Shown: positions 33,375-44,794 of the stretch, piece by piece
Layout of the letters: each line of letters begins with the position of its first letter
How positions within the stretch are numbered: the first letter of the stretch is position 1
Assembly (NCBI GenBank): GCA_033439765.1
Contig: JAULSN010000003.1
Span: 2,666,001-2,730,000, forward strand
Direction of reading: 5' to 3'
Length of the DNA stretch: 64,000 nt
Origin: Lasiosphaeria ovina
Lineage: Eukaryota > Ascomycota > Sordariomycetes > Sordariales > Lasiosphaeriaceae
Position numbers and translations under genes: made by a program
Notes under the pieces: model-generated
The model's database searches: none
Told to the model about the DNA's origin: nothing
The model's input: only the letters and a program-made list of their open reading frames with translations

Positions 33375-34920
33375 TCAGACGTAAATGTAACAGAGCTTGC
33401 CTCCCAGCCCACCCATAGTGGTCATCAGCTCGCGGACTTTGACATCAGGCGCCATGACACCCAGGTTGCTGAGGTCATCCAGCGTCCCATTGGCGCTTGG
33501 CGGCATGTTGTTCATGGTTCGCGTCATGCTGACCTCGGTGAGGCGCTTGGCAAGGTCCTGCAGCTGCCAAATCCACCATACGCGGTCGATCATGGCGTGG
33601 TGCAACCAGAACGCCGGATCTCCGGGGGAGACATAGAAATCGCCTGCCGGATCGCCGCCTACCGTGTAGTGCCCGCCGGCATGCACGCCCCATTTGCCCT
33701 GCGGGAACTGGCCCTCCATGACCGTCTGGAACCAGTACACATTGTTGTTCTTGGTGATGAGGTCGAGGGTGTAGTTCGCCGTCGTGACCGCCGCCGAGTT
33801 CTTGTTGACGTCGCGCCGCAGGCACCGCGGGTTGTATCCGAGCCCGTCCGACCGCGGGTTCGCCTTGACTTGGAGGGTCGGCGCAATTGGCCCGAGATTG
33901 ACGGACATGCTACACATCGCGCATCATGTCAGCATGACCATGCAGCCGATTGCGTTGCAGCCAGTGACCTTGCAGCCCGCCACATTGTCGCAATGCGCCC
34001 GGTCCACAGGCAAGGACCGGCCCGTCACAATTGGCAATCGACGAGGGAGGTCACAATATAAAGCGCTTACTTCTTGAACGGCCCCGTCGTCACGCAGCCT
34101 CCACCGTCAGCTGCAGGAATCAGATTGTACGGCCTTGGCGCGCCGGGGATTGGAATGCCTTGGTGAGCGACCTTCGCACCATTCCCGCTCATGCTCGACT
34201 CGTTGCCATTGAACAGGGGCGAGTTGACCGGGTCCTTGGCATATCGATCCCAGTTCCAGTACTTTTCAGCAATGGCAATCTGCCGTCAGCTTGGATGCCT
34301 AATCAAGGGGGTTGTATGTCATCCGCCATCGACTTGTCTCGTGGGTTACTGACTGGCTGGAATCCGGTGTAGTTGCACTCAGTTCGAAGCGCATTCTCGT
34401 AATGCCACAGATAATATCGATGCCAGGGTAGGAAGAACGTCTGGCATGACTGTCAGCTCATTTCCCATCAATGTCATAGGGATGTCCAGCAAGGCCAAAG
34501 AGAGGATCGGGTGGTTTCGTACAGAGCCATGGTTCCTTGGCGTTTGCTGGATGTGGACGGCAACATAGTCATCGAATCTGCTCTTCGCTCCCGGAGCTTG
34601 GGCAGTCATCAGCCCAGGCTTGCCCATCAAGCACAATACGGCGGATGTGTATTCCTGTCGTTCTTTCTCCGCGAGATCGCTCCTGTTAGGACATGTATTG
34701 TCAGCCGGGCGACGATGTCATCAAGACAAATTTGCTCTAACCATTCTTTGCGCTTTACGGCCGTCTCTAACGTGCATCCACCCTGAGGATTCTTTGCCAG
34801 GTAGTCCTTCAGCTTTGACATGCTCTCCTCGGCTAGCTTGTCAACAGCATCTGGAGGGTAGGCGCCTGCCAAGGCGGACCCTACGAACAGCGCCGCAATG
34901 CAGGGAAGGAACTGGAGCAT
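33375..34920 (-). CDS. Secreted tyrosinase (type-3 copper), 5 exons
   Basis: Type-3 copper monooxygenase/diphenol oxidase family. Exons 34920-34742, 34682-34523, 34440-34354, 34279-34071 and 33909-33375 sum to 1170 nt, 389 aa; every intron (59-161 bp) has GT-AG ends and phases agree. Signal peptide MLQFLPCIAALFVGSALA. The CuA His are in VAVHIQQTP, RNHGSTFF and LPWHRYYLWHYE. CuB His lie in GVHAGGHYT and DPAFWLHHAMIDRVWWIW. The protein ends soon after the core (KLCYIYV), so it is the short secreted form without the C-terminal lid domain. The typical WNWDRYAKDP motif is present. Likely oxidises phenols outside the cell (melanin-like pigment, phenol detoxification or peptide modification); the substrate is not predictable. 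Confidence 0.93.
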
Positions 34921-36587
34921 TCTAAACCACTTGCTAGCCTTTCTCTCGCAAAGCTACAGGCAGGGGAAACCGTTGGGCAATTCGGAGGCCAAAGGGCTTC
35001 CCAAGGTTTTGCAGTGGTTAAACGTGGGAGTCTGTCCATATATAGACAACTTCCCAGCTGGAATGGCACCATCTGTTCACTTAATTCAGCCCAGTCACGG
35101 TGGTCGGTTCTCGGCAGGCAGTCTATGCTGGTTTCCCTGCATTTGTTGCAATGCCAAGAGTCTTTCCTGGATAAGTTCGAACGGCGGTATTGGCCTCCAG
35201 CGACCAAACGGGTATCGCGTCTTTTAAAGGGAGTGTCATATGGACGAGATCAGCAAGGTCTTTCTAAAAAATGGGTCTGGTCACCTCGCCGAAAGTTAGT
35301 GAGCCACACGGCGAAGGAGAATTAAAATCTGGGGTGCATCTAAGCGGGGCTCGTTTGGGCAGGGTTCGGTAAACAACCGAGCAACCTGCCGGCTGCTCGC
35401 ACCTATATCTCGCAGTTACATCTGCCGCACAAGACACCACCTACGATCGTCCCTATATCGTCCCCACTATGGCACCAAATATCCACACCGCCAATATCCG
35501 CGTCCCTTTATTATAATGGGACATAAACAAGAAAGCCAATAGGTGAGAAACACTCGGTTTTCGTCTTTTCAGGCAAGGTGTGATCCAGCCAACCACCAAC
35601 TCCATAGCCCTGGCCCCACCAAAATGGCCATCTCGATTTTTCCGGGATAGAGTGTCTCCCTATTAGGCCTCCAGTCAAAGAGCATCCACCACGGCATATT
35701 CATTCAAGTCGGTTTTGGTCAAAATGACAAGGATCAACTGGGACACCATTCGCTGGAGACATAACAGAGCTAATTGCTTCCGGAATGCACATAATGAGGC
35801 CATCGCCAAGTCTCCTAGCTCGAAGAAGAGGAGCGGGGTTTGCAATGAAATTGCCAGACTCCTGCACAAACCAAAGAGCTCACACTGATAAACAATTCCA
35901 TGTTGGGGAAGAAACGACAAAGCACAAAATAAACGTATTGAAGTGTCAATCTTCACAAGTCCTGGGGGGGGCCTACCGCTGTCGAAGACAGGGCCACGGC
36001 ACAGGATACGCCCTTTGCTGACTTCGCCACCTAAGTCCAGCCTCTTTGTGTCGAACAATGGAAGAAGGCTCGTTGCCGTTTGTCCACTGTCCATGTGTCA
36101 AAGATGGAGACCGAGCTCAGCCAGCTACCAAGCAACTCGTAGTATGCTACCAGATGTCTTGTCACCCTGTCTTTACTTCAGATTTTGGCACGGCAGCAAG
36201 ATGATGACAGGGCATTTCATGACGGTGAACTGCAGCGCGATGCTGCTAAGCTGGCTTTTACCGGGGCATACTTCGCTAACTCTAAGACGAAGAAGCTGGA
36301 GGGAATCCTCGCTCTTTCTTTGTTTCCCCCAAACTTTCCGTTTTACTTCCACTGAGCCGCAACCACTGGTGCACTTGGTTGAATTGACACCCAACCACAA
36401 ATGCCAATCCCTGGCCAACTTTCAGGTAACCATCTCAGAACGCATTACACGTCTACCTTGGCAGAGTCCGCCCCAAGCCTGTGCAGCTGGGTTTGGCCTA
36501 GGTGATACTTCTAGGCATCGTCAGAACAACAGGTATTGGCCACGCCCAGAGCGCCGTCGTCGTCGGCAGTGAGATTGCCCATCGGTG
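34921..36587. other. Intergenic, no gene recognised
   Basis: Includes the tyrosinase promoter (minus strand). A 209-aa plus-strand frame at 35943-36572 has no domain and unusual composition, and is not called. Confidence 0.45.
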
Positions 36588-37133
36588 TCATCTGTGGAAC
36601 GTCACCGAATCGTGCGGCAGGCAGTCACAGCCATGCGCGGATCGGAGAGAAGGGCGGGTACGATGCGCCCACTCCACCGAGCCCTGCACTGGCGTTATGC
36701 AAGCCTCCCCGACACAGTTTATGGCGATTGACACATTTCCCGTGTCAAAGTAACCGGGTGAGTGGTCGAGCTCGAATCGATATAACCCGGCCTCATTGCC
36801 TCCCGCAGGTGGCATGTGCGGGACCAGGCGCAGGAGCGGCTGCTTGGCCGCTGCCGCCAACGGGTCCGCGGTAGTGCCGTTGCACCCCCACCCCGGGTAC
36901 AGCTTGCCGGGACCGCTGATTGTCCACTCGATCCTCATGCGAGGAGGGCGATGTAAAACCCACGAGTCAGCGATACATGGATTCAGACTGACTAGGGCCT
37001 CGTGTCCACTGGTCCAGCAGAAGGCGATTCCACAGCCGTCTTGCGGCGAACTTGGGAGGAGCCTCTCACCTGAACAGCGCAGTGCGGATGTTGGCTCCCT
37101 GAGCAGGGATGTTTAACTTCAAAACATCACTGT
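36588..37133 (-). CDS. Possible secreted or partial protein, unknown
   Basis: Two minus-strand exons can be joined. One ends at 37070 (LKLNIPAQGANIRTALF) with a GTGAG donor. The other starts at 36933 after an AG acceptor and reads IEWTISGPGKLYPGWGCNGT through GLYRFELDHSPGYFDTGNVS and AINCVGEACITPVQGSVEW to a stop at 36588. The Gly/Cys/Asn content suggests an extracellular beta-sandwich protein. I found no start codon or signal peptide upstream, and recognise no family. It may be a fragment of a broken gene. Confidence 0.3.
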
Positions 37134-37674
37134 CAGTGGTGAATGAAGCACAGAGGGGAGCTGAAAGATCGTGGCGTCTCGGCAAGCAACGTGAGGAAAC
37201 GGGAAATATAATTATGCACAAGCCTCCATTTCGGGTCCGAGTCCGGGCAAGATTTCCCTCTCCCCTTTCGCCTTCTCGAAGGCAAAAAGCCTGACAAGCA
37301 ATGTCCGTGGCGACGGAAACCTTAGGTGAACGTGCTTCGAAATTGGTATCGGTGTGGCAGTGGCGCAGCGTTATTTAGCCGCGTTGGGGAAACATTAAAG
37401 TCTCGAGCAGCCAGGGAGCACTGCCACCGTCAATGAAAGAGCCACAGGGTACTTTTGCAAGCAGATATGGGATATTGATTTAACCACAGGCAAAGCCTCC
37501 ATCTGAAGCACCGCTGACATCTTCATATCTCTCTCAACTCGTCAGCAAACTTCAACCCTAGATATGCCAAACCTCTCAGCATGACGAGCCTTCGCCATTT
37601 CTATAGCCCCGTACACGTTAGACGTACACAGCACACGTTCTCCCGTCAGCCGCTCAACTTTGACCTGGTCCACC
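37134..37674. other. Divergent promoter region
   Basis: About 540 bp between the candidate at 36588 (minus) and the membrane protein gene at 37675 (plus). No other feature seen. Confidence 0.4.
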
Positions 37675-39501
37675 ATGTTTCTTAATCTCTGCGGGGAGAT
37701 GGACTGCGCCAAGTCCAACGAAACCTACTGGCAGACTGCCGCAGATCCTGATGTCGCAGGAATTGGGGTCAGTAGTATTTTGTGCTTCAACATAGTCTTG
37801 ATCAGAACTCCCCGAATGTGCTGCTGGTAATGCAGCTGACTTGCCATACCCAGATAATCCTGTCCCTTTTGTCAATGACGGCTCTCTCCCACGTGGCATT
37901 CGTCGTGGCGTATTTCAGTTTTGGACTCCCACAGGCGGCATATACAACTCTCGACACGCTTGTGGTGGCCCACGTTAGATCCAAGTGGTTTCGGCTCGCT
38001 CCGGTGCCTGCCGAGCCAGACGATCTTCGAAGGGCACGTGTTGCCGGCTTTGAAGCCTTTATTTTGTCTTTGAGCGACCAGAGCCTCATCATAGGCATTG
38101 CAATACTGGTCGCCGTCTTCACGCAGCTCTGCAGCATCTCCACCTTTTCCATGATCATCAGCTCCGATCTCGCCTTTTTTGCGTCGAGCGCCCACCTCTT
38201 GACCCTGGTAGCGCTTCGAGAGTACTTTTCTGCCCGCGGACGGGAAAGATGGCTTCGGATTCCGTGCATGGTTGCACTAGTCGCCCTCCTAAGGGCTGCC
38301 TTCCTTCTCCGGGCGTTCGCGGCGGATCCTCAAAAGTCCCTTGCCTGTGCAGTTCAATCTTCGGAGTTTTATGATTTATCCTACGAGCTCTCATATTGGG
38401 TAGCCGTCACGTTCATCTTCATCAACGCATATTACAGATTCATTCCTCAAGGAAGCAAGGGCCATTCATGGCCAACGGGCGGACAGGCACGTATGCAGAT
38501 ACGGCCATGGATATCCAACGTGCTCACCGGCCGCCACCCGGGCTTTAAGCAAGAAATGAAATGCTATCTAGTCGAACAAGCAGAGAAGCAAAAGGATGGC
38601 GAGATCGAAATAATCGACAATTGGGTTGCGTTAGACCCCTTAGCGGTTCACCGAATGTCAACTTGGCGGCACATTTGGAGATTGAAATCCCTTCTGATAT
38701 ACTTTGGAAGAGACTTTTCCGCCTCAACTGGAAGCAGCATCTTCTTTACGCTCCAGGTGTTTATCTACGGCATTCTTTACCTTCAAGCCGACTTAGTGTA
38801 TTCCAGAGTAAATTTATCTCCCCTCCTAGAATGGAAATTTGGACAGGTTGTACCAGTCGTCCTACTCGCCATGCCTTGTCTATGTGCTGTAGAGACTATC
38901 GGCAGTGTGTATTCCCCACGCCACGTCAGTTTTATGACGAGCTGATCTAATTTTCTTTGCAGACATGAACAGCGCAGACAATGATTCAAAACCCAAGACC
39001 GCCGACGATACTATGGACACGAGCCCCGCCGGTCAGGATCCCAACGAACAAGCTATACCGGATTCACCTTTACATAGAACACCTGTGGAGACACGGAGTG
39101 GAAGCTATGCGAGTAGTCTGTCATCTGGGCCAGACTCGAATATTGAATCGCAAGAGAGTCAAACCACAACTGGACATCCAACAGTACACCCAACAACACA
39201 ACCAGTCGAGCAACCGACCGGAGATCTGACTGAGCGATCCTTGCCACGTGATGCTCCAGGGGAACTTGTCGTCCCAGGGCATGGCGCAATGGAAGCTACT
39301 GTTGAGAAATTTTATCTTTGGGCAATCCTGGGTGTTGTCATTACATGCACGACGTCTGTTGACATTCAGCGCCTATACGCCATATATGTTATATTTGGCC
39401 TAGGGACGGTTGGTTACGCTCTCCATATTTTTTTCATTTGTCGTGGAATCATGAAAATTAGGAGGAGGAAGAGGTCCCAGCCAGCTATTGGGGACGTATA
39501 A
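37675..39501 (+). CDS. Fungal polytopic membrane protein, unknown function (3 exons)
   Basis: Exons 37675-37767, 37854-38904 and 38963-39501 give 1683 nt, 560 aa. The first short exon (MFLNLCGEMDCAKSN, then TYWQTAADPDVAGIG) joins in phase to IILSLLSMTALSHVAFVVAY, the first membrane segment; this Cys-rich N-terminus plus DPDxxGxG start is common in fungal polytopic proteins of unknown role. Further hydrophobic segments lie around LIIGIAILVAVFTQL, LAFFASSAHLLTLVAL, IPCMVALVALLRAAFLL, WVAVTFIFINAYYRF, FTLQVFIYGILYL, VVPVVLLAMPCLCAVETIG, and near the C terminus FYLWAILGVVITCTT and LYAIYVIFGLGTVGYALHIF. A Ser/Thr/Pro-rich disordered stretch sits between the last groups. The exon 2/3 junction needs the GTGTGT donor at 38905; a later GT gives a stop. 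Intact, function unknown. Confidence 0.75.
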
Positions 39502-41533
39502 TTTGGGCAATATTGATTTTCGTCCTCCTCCTAACCTGCAGGATTCCCACCAGTACGCTGTGATTGCGCCTCATACTTGGCTGTAAAGTCCGCTGCTGCA
39601 CCTGCGACAAGTTTGAACCCGTAACAGAATAGTGATACAAACGGGTGAGCAAACAGGAAGAACAAGCAGGGAGAAACCGGAGAAGGTTTGATGAGGGGCC
39701 CAACCGCTCAATCTCAATGGAAAACAGGCACGCCAAGCTGACAGAACGGTAGCGGAGCGTGTGAAGTAGTGTAGACTGCGAGTCAATATGTCGAATACCT
39801 GTGATGTCTGTGAAGAAAGAAGAAAGAGGAATAGGGATCGACGTAGCTGCCTGAATGCAAGGAAGTCGGCGCCTGGGTAAAGGCAACGTTTGGTACTCCG
39901 TAAAGCCTGCCTGTACATTACGGTCGGAGGAGTGATGGCCGGTGCATGTCTGACCGTGCGAAATCATCTTGTCAGGCGCTTCTTTAGCTTTTCCATAGCG
40001 GGATTTTCTATGTCTATATATTTTCTTCTCTCTCGTAGTTTCTTCACAGACATAAAACCTACCCATGGACTTCAAGGAGCGCATCAGAGTAGAGACAGGT
40101 GGAGAGACGGACGTGCCTGCTATGTCTTGTCGTCGGGTCGGGCCGACATCGGAGAAGGGCGCACGCGGGCCCAGCCGCCCGTGTGCCAACCACGCTTCTC
40201 GGCCCGTCTGGCCATCGTCGCTTGGTGAGATTACCGGAGACAACAAGACCATTGACATGTGGTAAGCAGGCACACAGCTGCGAGTTACCCCGAGGAACCG
40301 GCCAGGGGTATTGACCGGAACTTGGCATTGCCACGATGGAAGAGGGGAGCCGGGATCTGGTCCTCCTTTCCGTCTGACACGTGCACGATAAAAATTGGAG
40401 GCTTCCTTGGCATCAACGCGGTGGCTTTCAGACAGTCATTGCGCCGGTGACGAAGTCATCTCCGCAGTACAGCAAGCCGGCTGCCGAGACTCCGTTCGTG
40501 ATTATTGAGGTTCCGAGCCTCGTACGGCCCGCGTTACAGGCACCAGCGGCAGTGGTGGTGTGCCTCCGGCGCGGCGGGTGACAAGGTCGTAGGTGGCTTC
40601 ATCGGGGGGGCGGCCGCAGCGACAGCGGAATTCGTATTACCCCACTCAGGCAAGTCGTGCAGCCGTCTTTATCAGGCCCGGCTACACGTACGTCCCTGCG
40701 CCACTTCTCGTCAGAGGGTCGTGGCAATTGCACTGCACGTGCCACACCCACGGAAGAACACGCAGCGCGCCTAGACGCTGCCAGGAACATCTACGTGTCT
40801 CGCTTTGTTTTTTCTCCAAGAGATGCGTGATTAACACGCTCCCTAATTACCCTGCACGAGCTCACGGAAGGTGGCTGGAAGACGCAAGTGCGCTCAATAG
40901 CACGCCCAGCGAGCTGCGCAGACTCGTGGACCGGCGACGGTGACGTCGGTCCCTGGCCCACCATTTCCCCGTGGTGCCAAGTACAAGTACTTACACCCTA
41001 CCTACCTACCCCGTCCCAAACCTAGCAGCGACGTGACGTGATGTTGGACAGCGGAAGAGAAATACTGGGTGATAATTATTTTAGCCCTGTGGGGAGAAGG
41101 AGGAGGAGGAGGAGGAGTACCTAGGAGGCCAGCTAGGTACTGTAGTAATAACAACGGAACGGACAGGGTAGCCGCAAATCCTCCCCGCGATGCCACCCCA
41201 CACACCACACCCAATGAGGGGCGCGCCGGGTGAAGCGCCGGGCACCTCGCCCGAGGAAGCCCCGAGGGTAAAATCCATTATAACAATAATGTTAGTGCGC
41301 CGCCATTGAACGTGTGCGCGTGTGTGTGTGCAGCGCGGTGCCCAGCACATCTGCCGGCGTGTTGTGTGTGCCTGCTGCTCAGTGCTGCGCCAAACTCCAT
41401 CGCTGCGCTGATCGAACCGGGTTGAAAGGATCGGGGGTTTTTGGGCCTGAAGGATCGAAGGGGGGACCGCCTTGGCACCCTGGGTGGCAGGGATGCATGG
41501 AACCTGGGGAGAATTGTGCAGCCAGGGCCCCCA

Positions 41534-41552
41534 GGGGGGGGGGGGGGGGGGG
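41534..41552 (+). repeat. Poly-G run (19 nt)
   Basis: Uninterrupted homopolymer of 19 G, capable of forming a G-quadruplex and prone to length error in sequencing. Confidence 0.95.
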
Positions 41553-41848
41553 AGGAGGGCGATTTGCTCTCGGCATTGCTGTTTGGGACAGTCCAGGCCC
41601 GCTGATCCGGAGGGGGCAGCAGCAGCCTCGCGGGACTTGGCCCACGAGATGATACGTGTGCCTGGCTGCCTCGCCCCGTGGTGGCAGCTGCGCTGCAGAA
41701 TGAATAATATCAGAGTGTCCCATCCGCCGCACCATTTTTGGTAGCACACTAATACTGATATCGTCTCTGCTTCTTTGCGGCGGTAGGTAGGGTGTGCTAT
41801 CTAGTATCTAGACCTACACGTGGGGAGCCGGACGGTTCGGGTTCGGGG

Positions 41849-41882
41849 ACCTAGACCTGGACCTGGACCTGGACCTGGACCT
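41849..41882 (+). repeat. ACCTGG hexanucleotide repeat
   Basis: Five to six tandem units of CTGGAC with one diverged unit at the left end. Confidence 0.9.
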
Positions 41883-42070
41883 ACTGTTTCGGGCCACCAT
41901 GTGTGTATGCCATGTGGTCTCCTGACGCACGTCGTGATCGGCGCAATCAGGAGGTGTGGGTGGCGAGAAACCGGTCGAGGGCCGGGAGGGAACGACGGGG
42001 GGAGGGGGGGGCACGAAATAAGCTTGTCTGCTGCAGCCAATGTTCCGCGCGCCCCAGTGGTGGCGAGATA

Positions 42071-42100
42071 TGTATGTGTGTGTGTGTGTGTGTGTTTGTG
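42071..42100 (+). repeat. TG dinucleotide microsatellite
   Basis: About 14 TG units with one TA and one TTTG interruption. Confidence 0.95.
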
Positions 42101-42550
42101 ATATGTAGATATATACAGATTGAATTAATCCAGATGAGGCCATCTTTGGTAAACAATGAGCTTACACATCCAAAAATGCCAGCCACGCGGCTGTGCGTCG
42201 AATCCCAAATTTCTAACCCGACGCTGAAATCCATGCCGCTTCTTTTCCAACATGAAGTGTTTAAATATGTACCAAAAATGAAAGATGAAGATGGAAGTGA
42301 AAACAAGCCAAAAGCTCTACTCGCGCGCTATGTCTCTCTCTCTCACTCTCGGCCTCTCTCTCACCATGCTGCTGGGGGATGATTTCTACCCTGTCCCATC
42401 AATGCTGCCTGGCTCTGTGCCAGGTCTCTACTTCGATCCATGCTACTTGTTTCTCCTCTCTCTCTCGCTCTCTCTGTGCGTGCGTGTGTGAGAAACGATA
42501 ACTCCAGCAAGGCGATGCACTATCCGAGTTCCCGGATTATTTATCATTTC

Positions 42551-44794
42551 TCAAAAGTCCCACAGAGTGCCGAATGCATGTAGTCCGGCTGCAGCATCAA
42601 AATGTTAGCAGTCTCACAATGAATTTTTCTGGTGTCTTGTCGCAACGTACCTGCACGGCAGCCTTGCATCATCTCGTCATTGCCCTGCATGTTGGAGGTG
42701 ATGAAGATGACCTCGGCCCCAAAGCTCTCCCACGTGTCTTTGAGGAGCTGCATTGTGTCGGGCCGCCCTCCCTGCTTCTTCGTGTCCCAAAGAATCATCC
42801 TCTCAGGCTCAATGTTGTCGCGGATCAGGCCCGTTATCGTCGGCCCGAACGTCTTTTCTTGGTTAGACCCTATCCAAATGAGAAACCTATTGACGAACTA
42901 TTAGCAAGCCTGGCCAAATTGCGAAGTTTGATAAAATTTTCTTTTGGACTCACCAATTCGGGCTCTGGATGCATGTAGACAACGCCGCCCCGATTCCGGT
43001 TCCAGTGCAGACGCGAATTCCTCTCTTGAACATGGCAGATGCGTGGCCGACACCGGCTATTGTTCGTCGTGTTAGCAAGTTCTCTTTCGTTGCCGATTTT
43101 CCCAGAAGACATACCAAACTTCAGTTCCCGGGTCCACACCGTCTTTGGCGGGTCAGCAACGAGGCCCTTGGTGAAATCCCCCTGAACGCCGCAGATCATG
43201 TAGTGGTACTGGGACTTCCGTCCCTCGCTGATGATGCCGAAGGCGTGATACTCCATGATGGAGGTGCGGCTGATGCGGCCTAGGAGTCCCTGCTGCATGC
43301 CGCGGTTGAAGCGCAGGATGGCGACCTTGGGCGAGGGCTTTGATGAAACCGCGTGTCAGTCAAAAAGGACACAAGGCATTGCATTGCAGTGGAAAGGGGG
43401 ACCCACAATTTCAACTTCGACGGGCACTTCTCGGAGCGTAACCCAGGGGATGAGGACACTGTACAAGAAAAAAAGACAACAGCATTAGCGCCAAGCTCTG
43501 GGCACGAACAGGGGGGGTCGGGTTCTTTTCCACGTACAATACTGTCATGAAAACGGCAAACCACAGCTCCTGGGCGCTGAGCAGCGAATTCGCATCGGCC
43601 CTCCACTCGCCGAGCTTGATGTCGTAGGAATTCCCTAGAATGACAAAGACCCACGTCGTCTGTTATCGCCATTGGTCAGTTTCTGTTGCCTTCCCGCAGA
43701 TGTGGATGGTGAGGGGACGAGAATACGCACTGCGAGCCCCATCCACCCGACGAAGCGGTGGTGCCTCTCGAACACATTATGATGGTAGCTGAGCCACGGA
43801 AAAAAAATTCCGGGGTTAGCAAGCCGATATATGGCGCAGGAGAAGTAAATGACTCACTTGCGGACCCAGGGGAAGGCGCTCAGCACCGAGATGATGACGA
43901 GCACGTTCGTGACCAGCCCAGCAGCGATCACGGCAGGGTGCTGCATGGCGCGATAGCGAATGATGTCGACCACCTTGTACGCGAGCCAGCTAGATGGGAC
44001 GAGAAAAAGAGGATGTTAGGGCCGGTTCGCCTGCAGCGTGGGGAGGGAGTGGATCGGGTGGTCGGCCTTACCCAGCGCCCGAGAGGGCGCACCCGGAGTG
44101 AATGCCTCCGACGTGCTGCAAGACCGAAGTCACGGCGAGCTTGACGCACAGCGGGGCCCACTGCAAACAACAACGCAAACTTGCGGGTTAGCAAACATGT
44201 CGTCATGATTGTTGACGGGGACAATGTTTGAGGGAGAGTGAGGGGGGAACATACGCTCCGCAGGCCGTAGATGGCAATTATGTACAGGAACCGCAGGAAC
44301 AGCTCGTTGCGCATCAGGATGGCGCACAAGAGGTTGCCCAGCACGAGGGCGCCGAGATGGTCCTCGGCGTAAGAGAAGCGGCCGAGGGCAGCCAGGATGA
44401 TACCCGTCAGGTTGAGCAGGGTGACGAAGGTGAAGAATTTGCGGTACGTGTTGAACCACAGCACAAACAGGATCCAACGGCTGACCTTGTCGGGGGCCGG
44501 AGCCGGCGTCTTCTTAGCGGCCGGGTCCGGCACCATGGCCGTTTTGGAGTTGGAGACCTTCCAGTCATTGGGCCATGCCAGCGACAAGGCCGGAACGCTC
44601 GAGAAGGGCGTGATGCCCTCGTGGACGGGCGAGGCGGGCGACATGAAGGTGGCGATGGACCTGTCCTTTTCGTCCATGTAGGCCGCCGGCGGGAGCACTG
44701 GCAGGTTCTGCGTGCCATCGTAGATGCCCTTCTCTGCGTCATCGAATTCCTGGTGCGTGACGGTGGCTTTGCCCTGAGTCCATTCTGAAGACAT
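42551..44794 (-). CDS. TmpA-like membrane flavoprotein (10 exons)
   Basis: Member of the fungal TmpA family; Aspergillus nidulans TmpA is a putative membrane flavoprotein that affects conidiation. Exons about 44794-44255, 44160-44072, 43989-43858, 43788-43731, 43659-43543, 43458-43407, 43337-43115, 43056-42954, 42886-42651 and 42588-42551. N-terminal cytosolic tail, then membrane segments (WILFVLWFNTYRKFFTFVTL, LLNLTGIILAALG, LRFLYIIAIYGL, VVDIIRYRAMQHPAVIAAGL, TTWVFVILGNSYD). A ferredoxin-reductase-like domain follows (HYMICGVQGDFTKGLV, RGIRVCTGTGIGAALS, NWFLIWIGSNQEKTFGP) and the family-typical end FGTLWDF. GGIHSGCALSGAG and WMGLATTWVFVI are family motifs. Nine exons fit GT-AG rules and phase. 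The 5/6 junction (donor at ACA|GTATTG, acceptor CAG|TGTCC) is off by one base, so either a 1-nt error or an unusual splice is present. An upstream in-frame ATG at 44887 is a possible start. Confidence 0.88.

Larger units (their letters stand above)
39502..42550. other. Gene-poor stretch rich in simple repeats
   Basis: About 3 kb without a recognised gene. Many frames are open here on both strands only because the DNA is GC-rich and repetitive. Simple-sequence tracts are listed separately. Confidence 0.5.

Noticed and set aside
35943..36572. 209-aa plus-strand frame
   Set aside because: No domain, odd composition, no promoter-like or splice support, and no start context.
39485..40273. 262-aa minus-strand frame
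   Set aside because: No recognisable family, atypical residue mix, lies in repeat-rich DNA.
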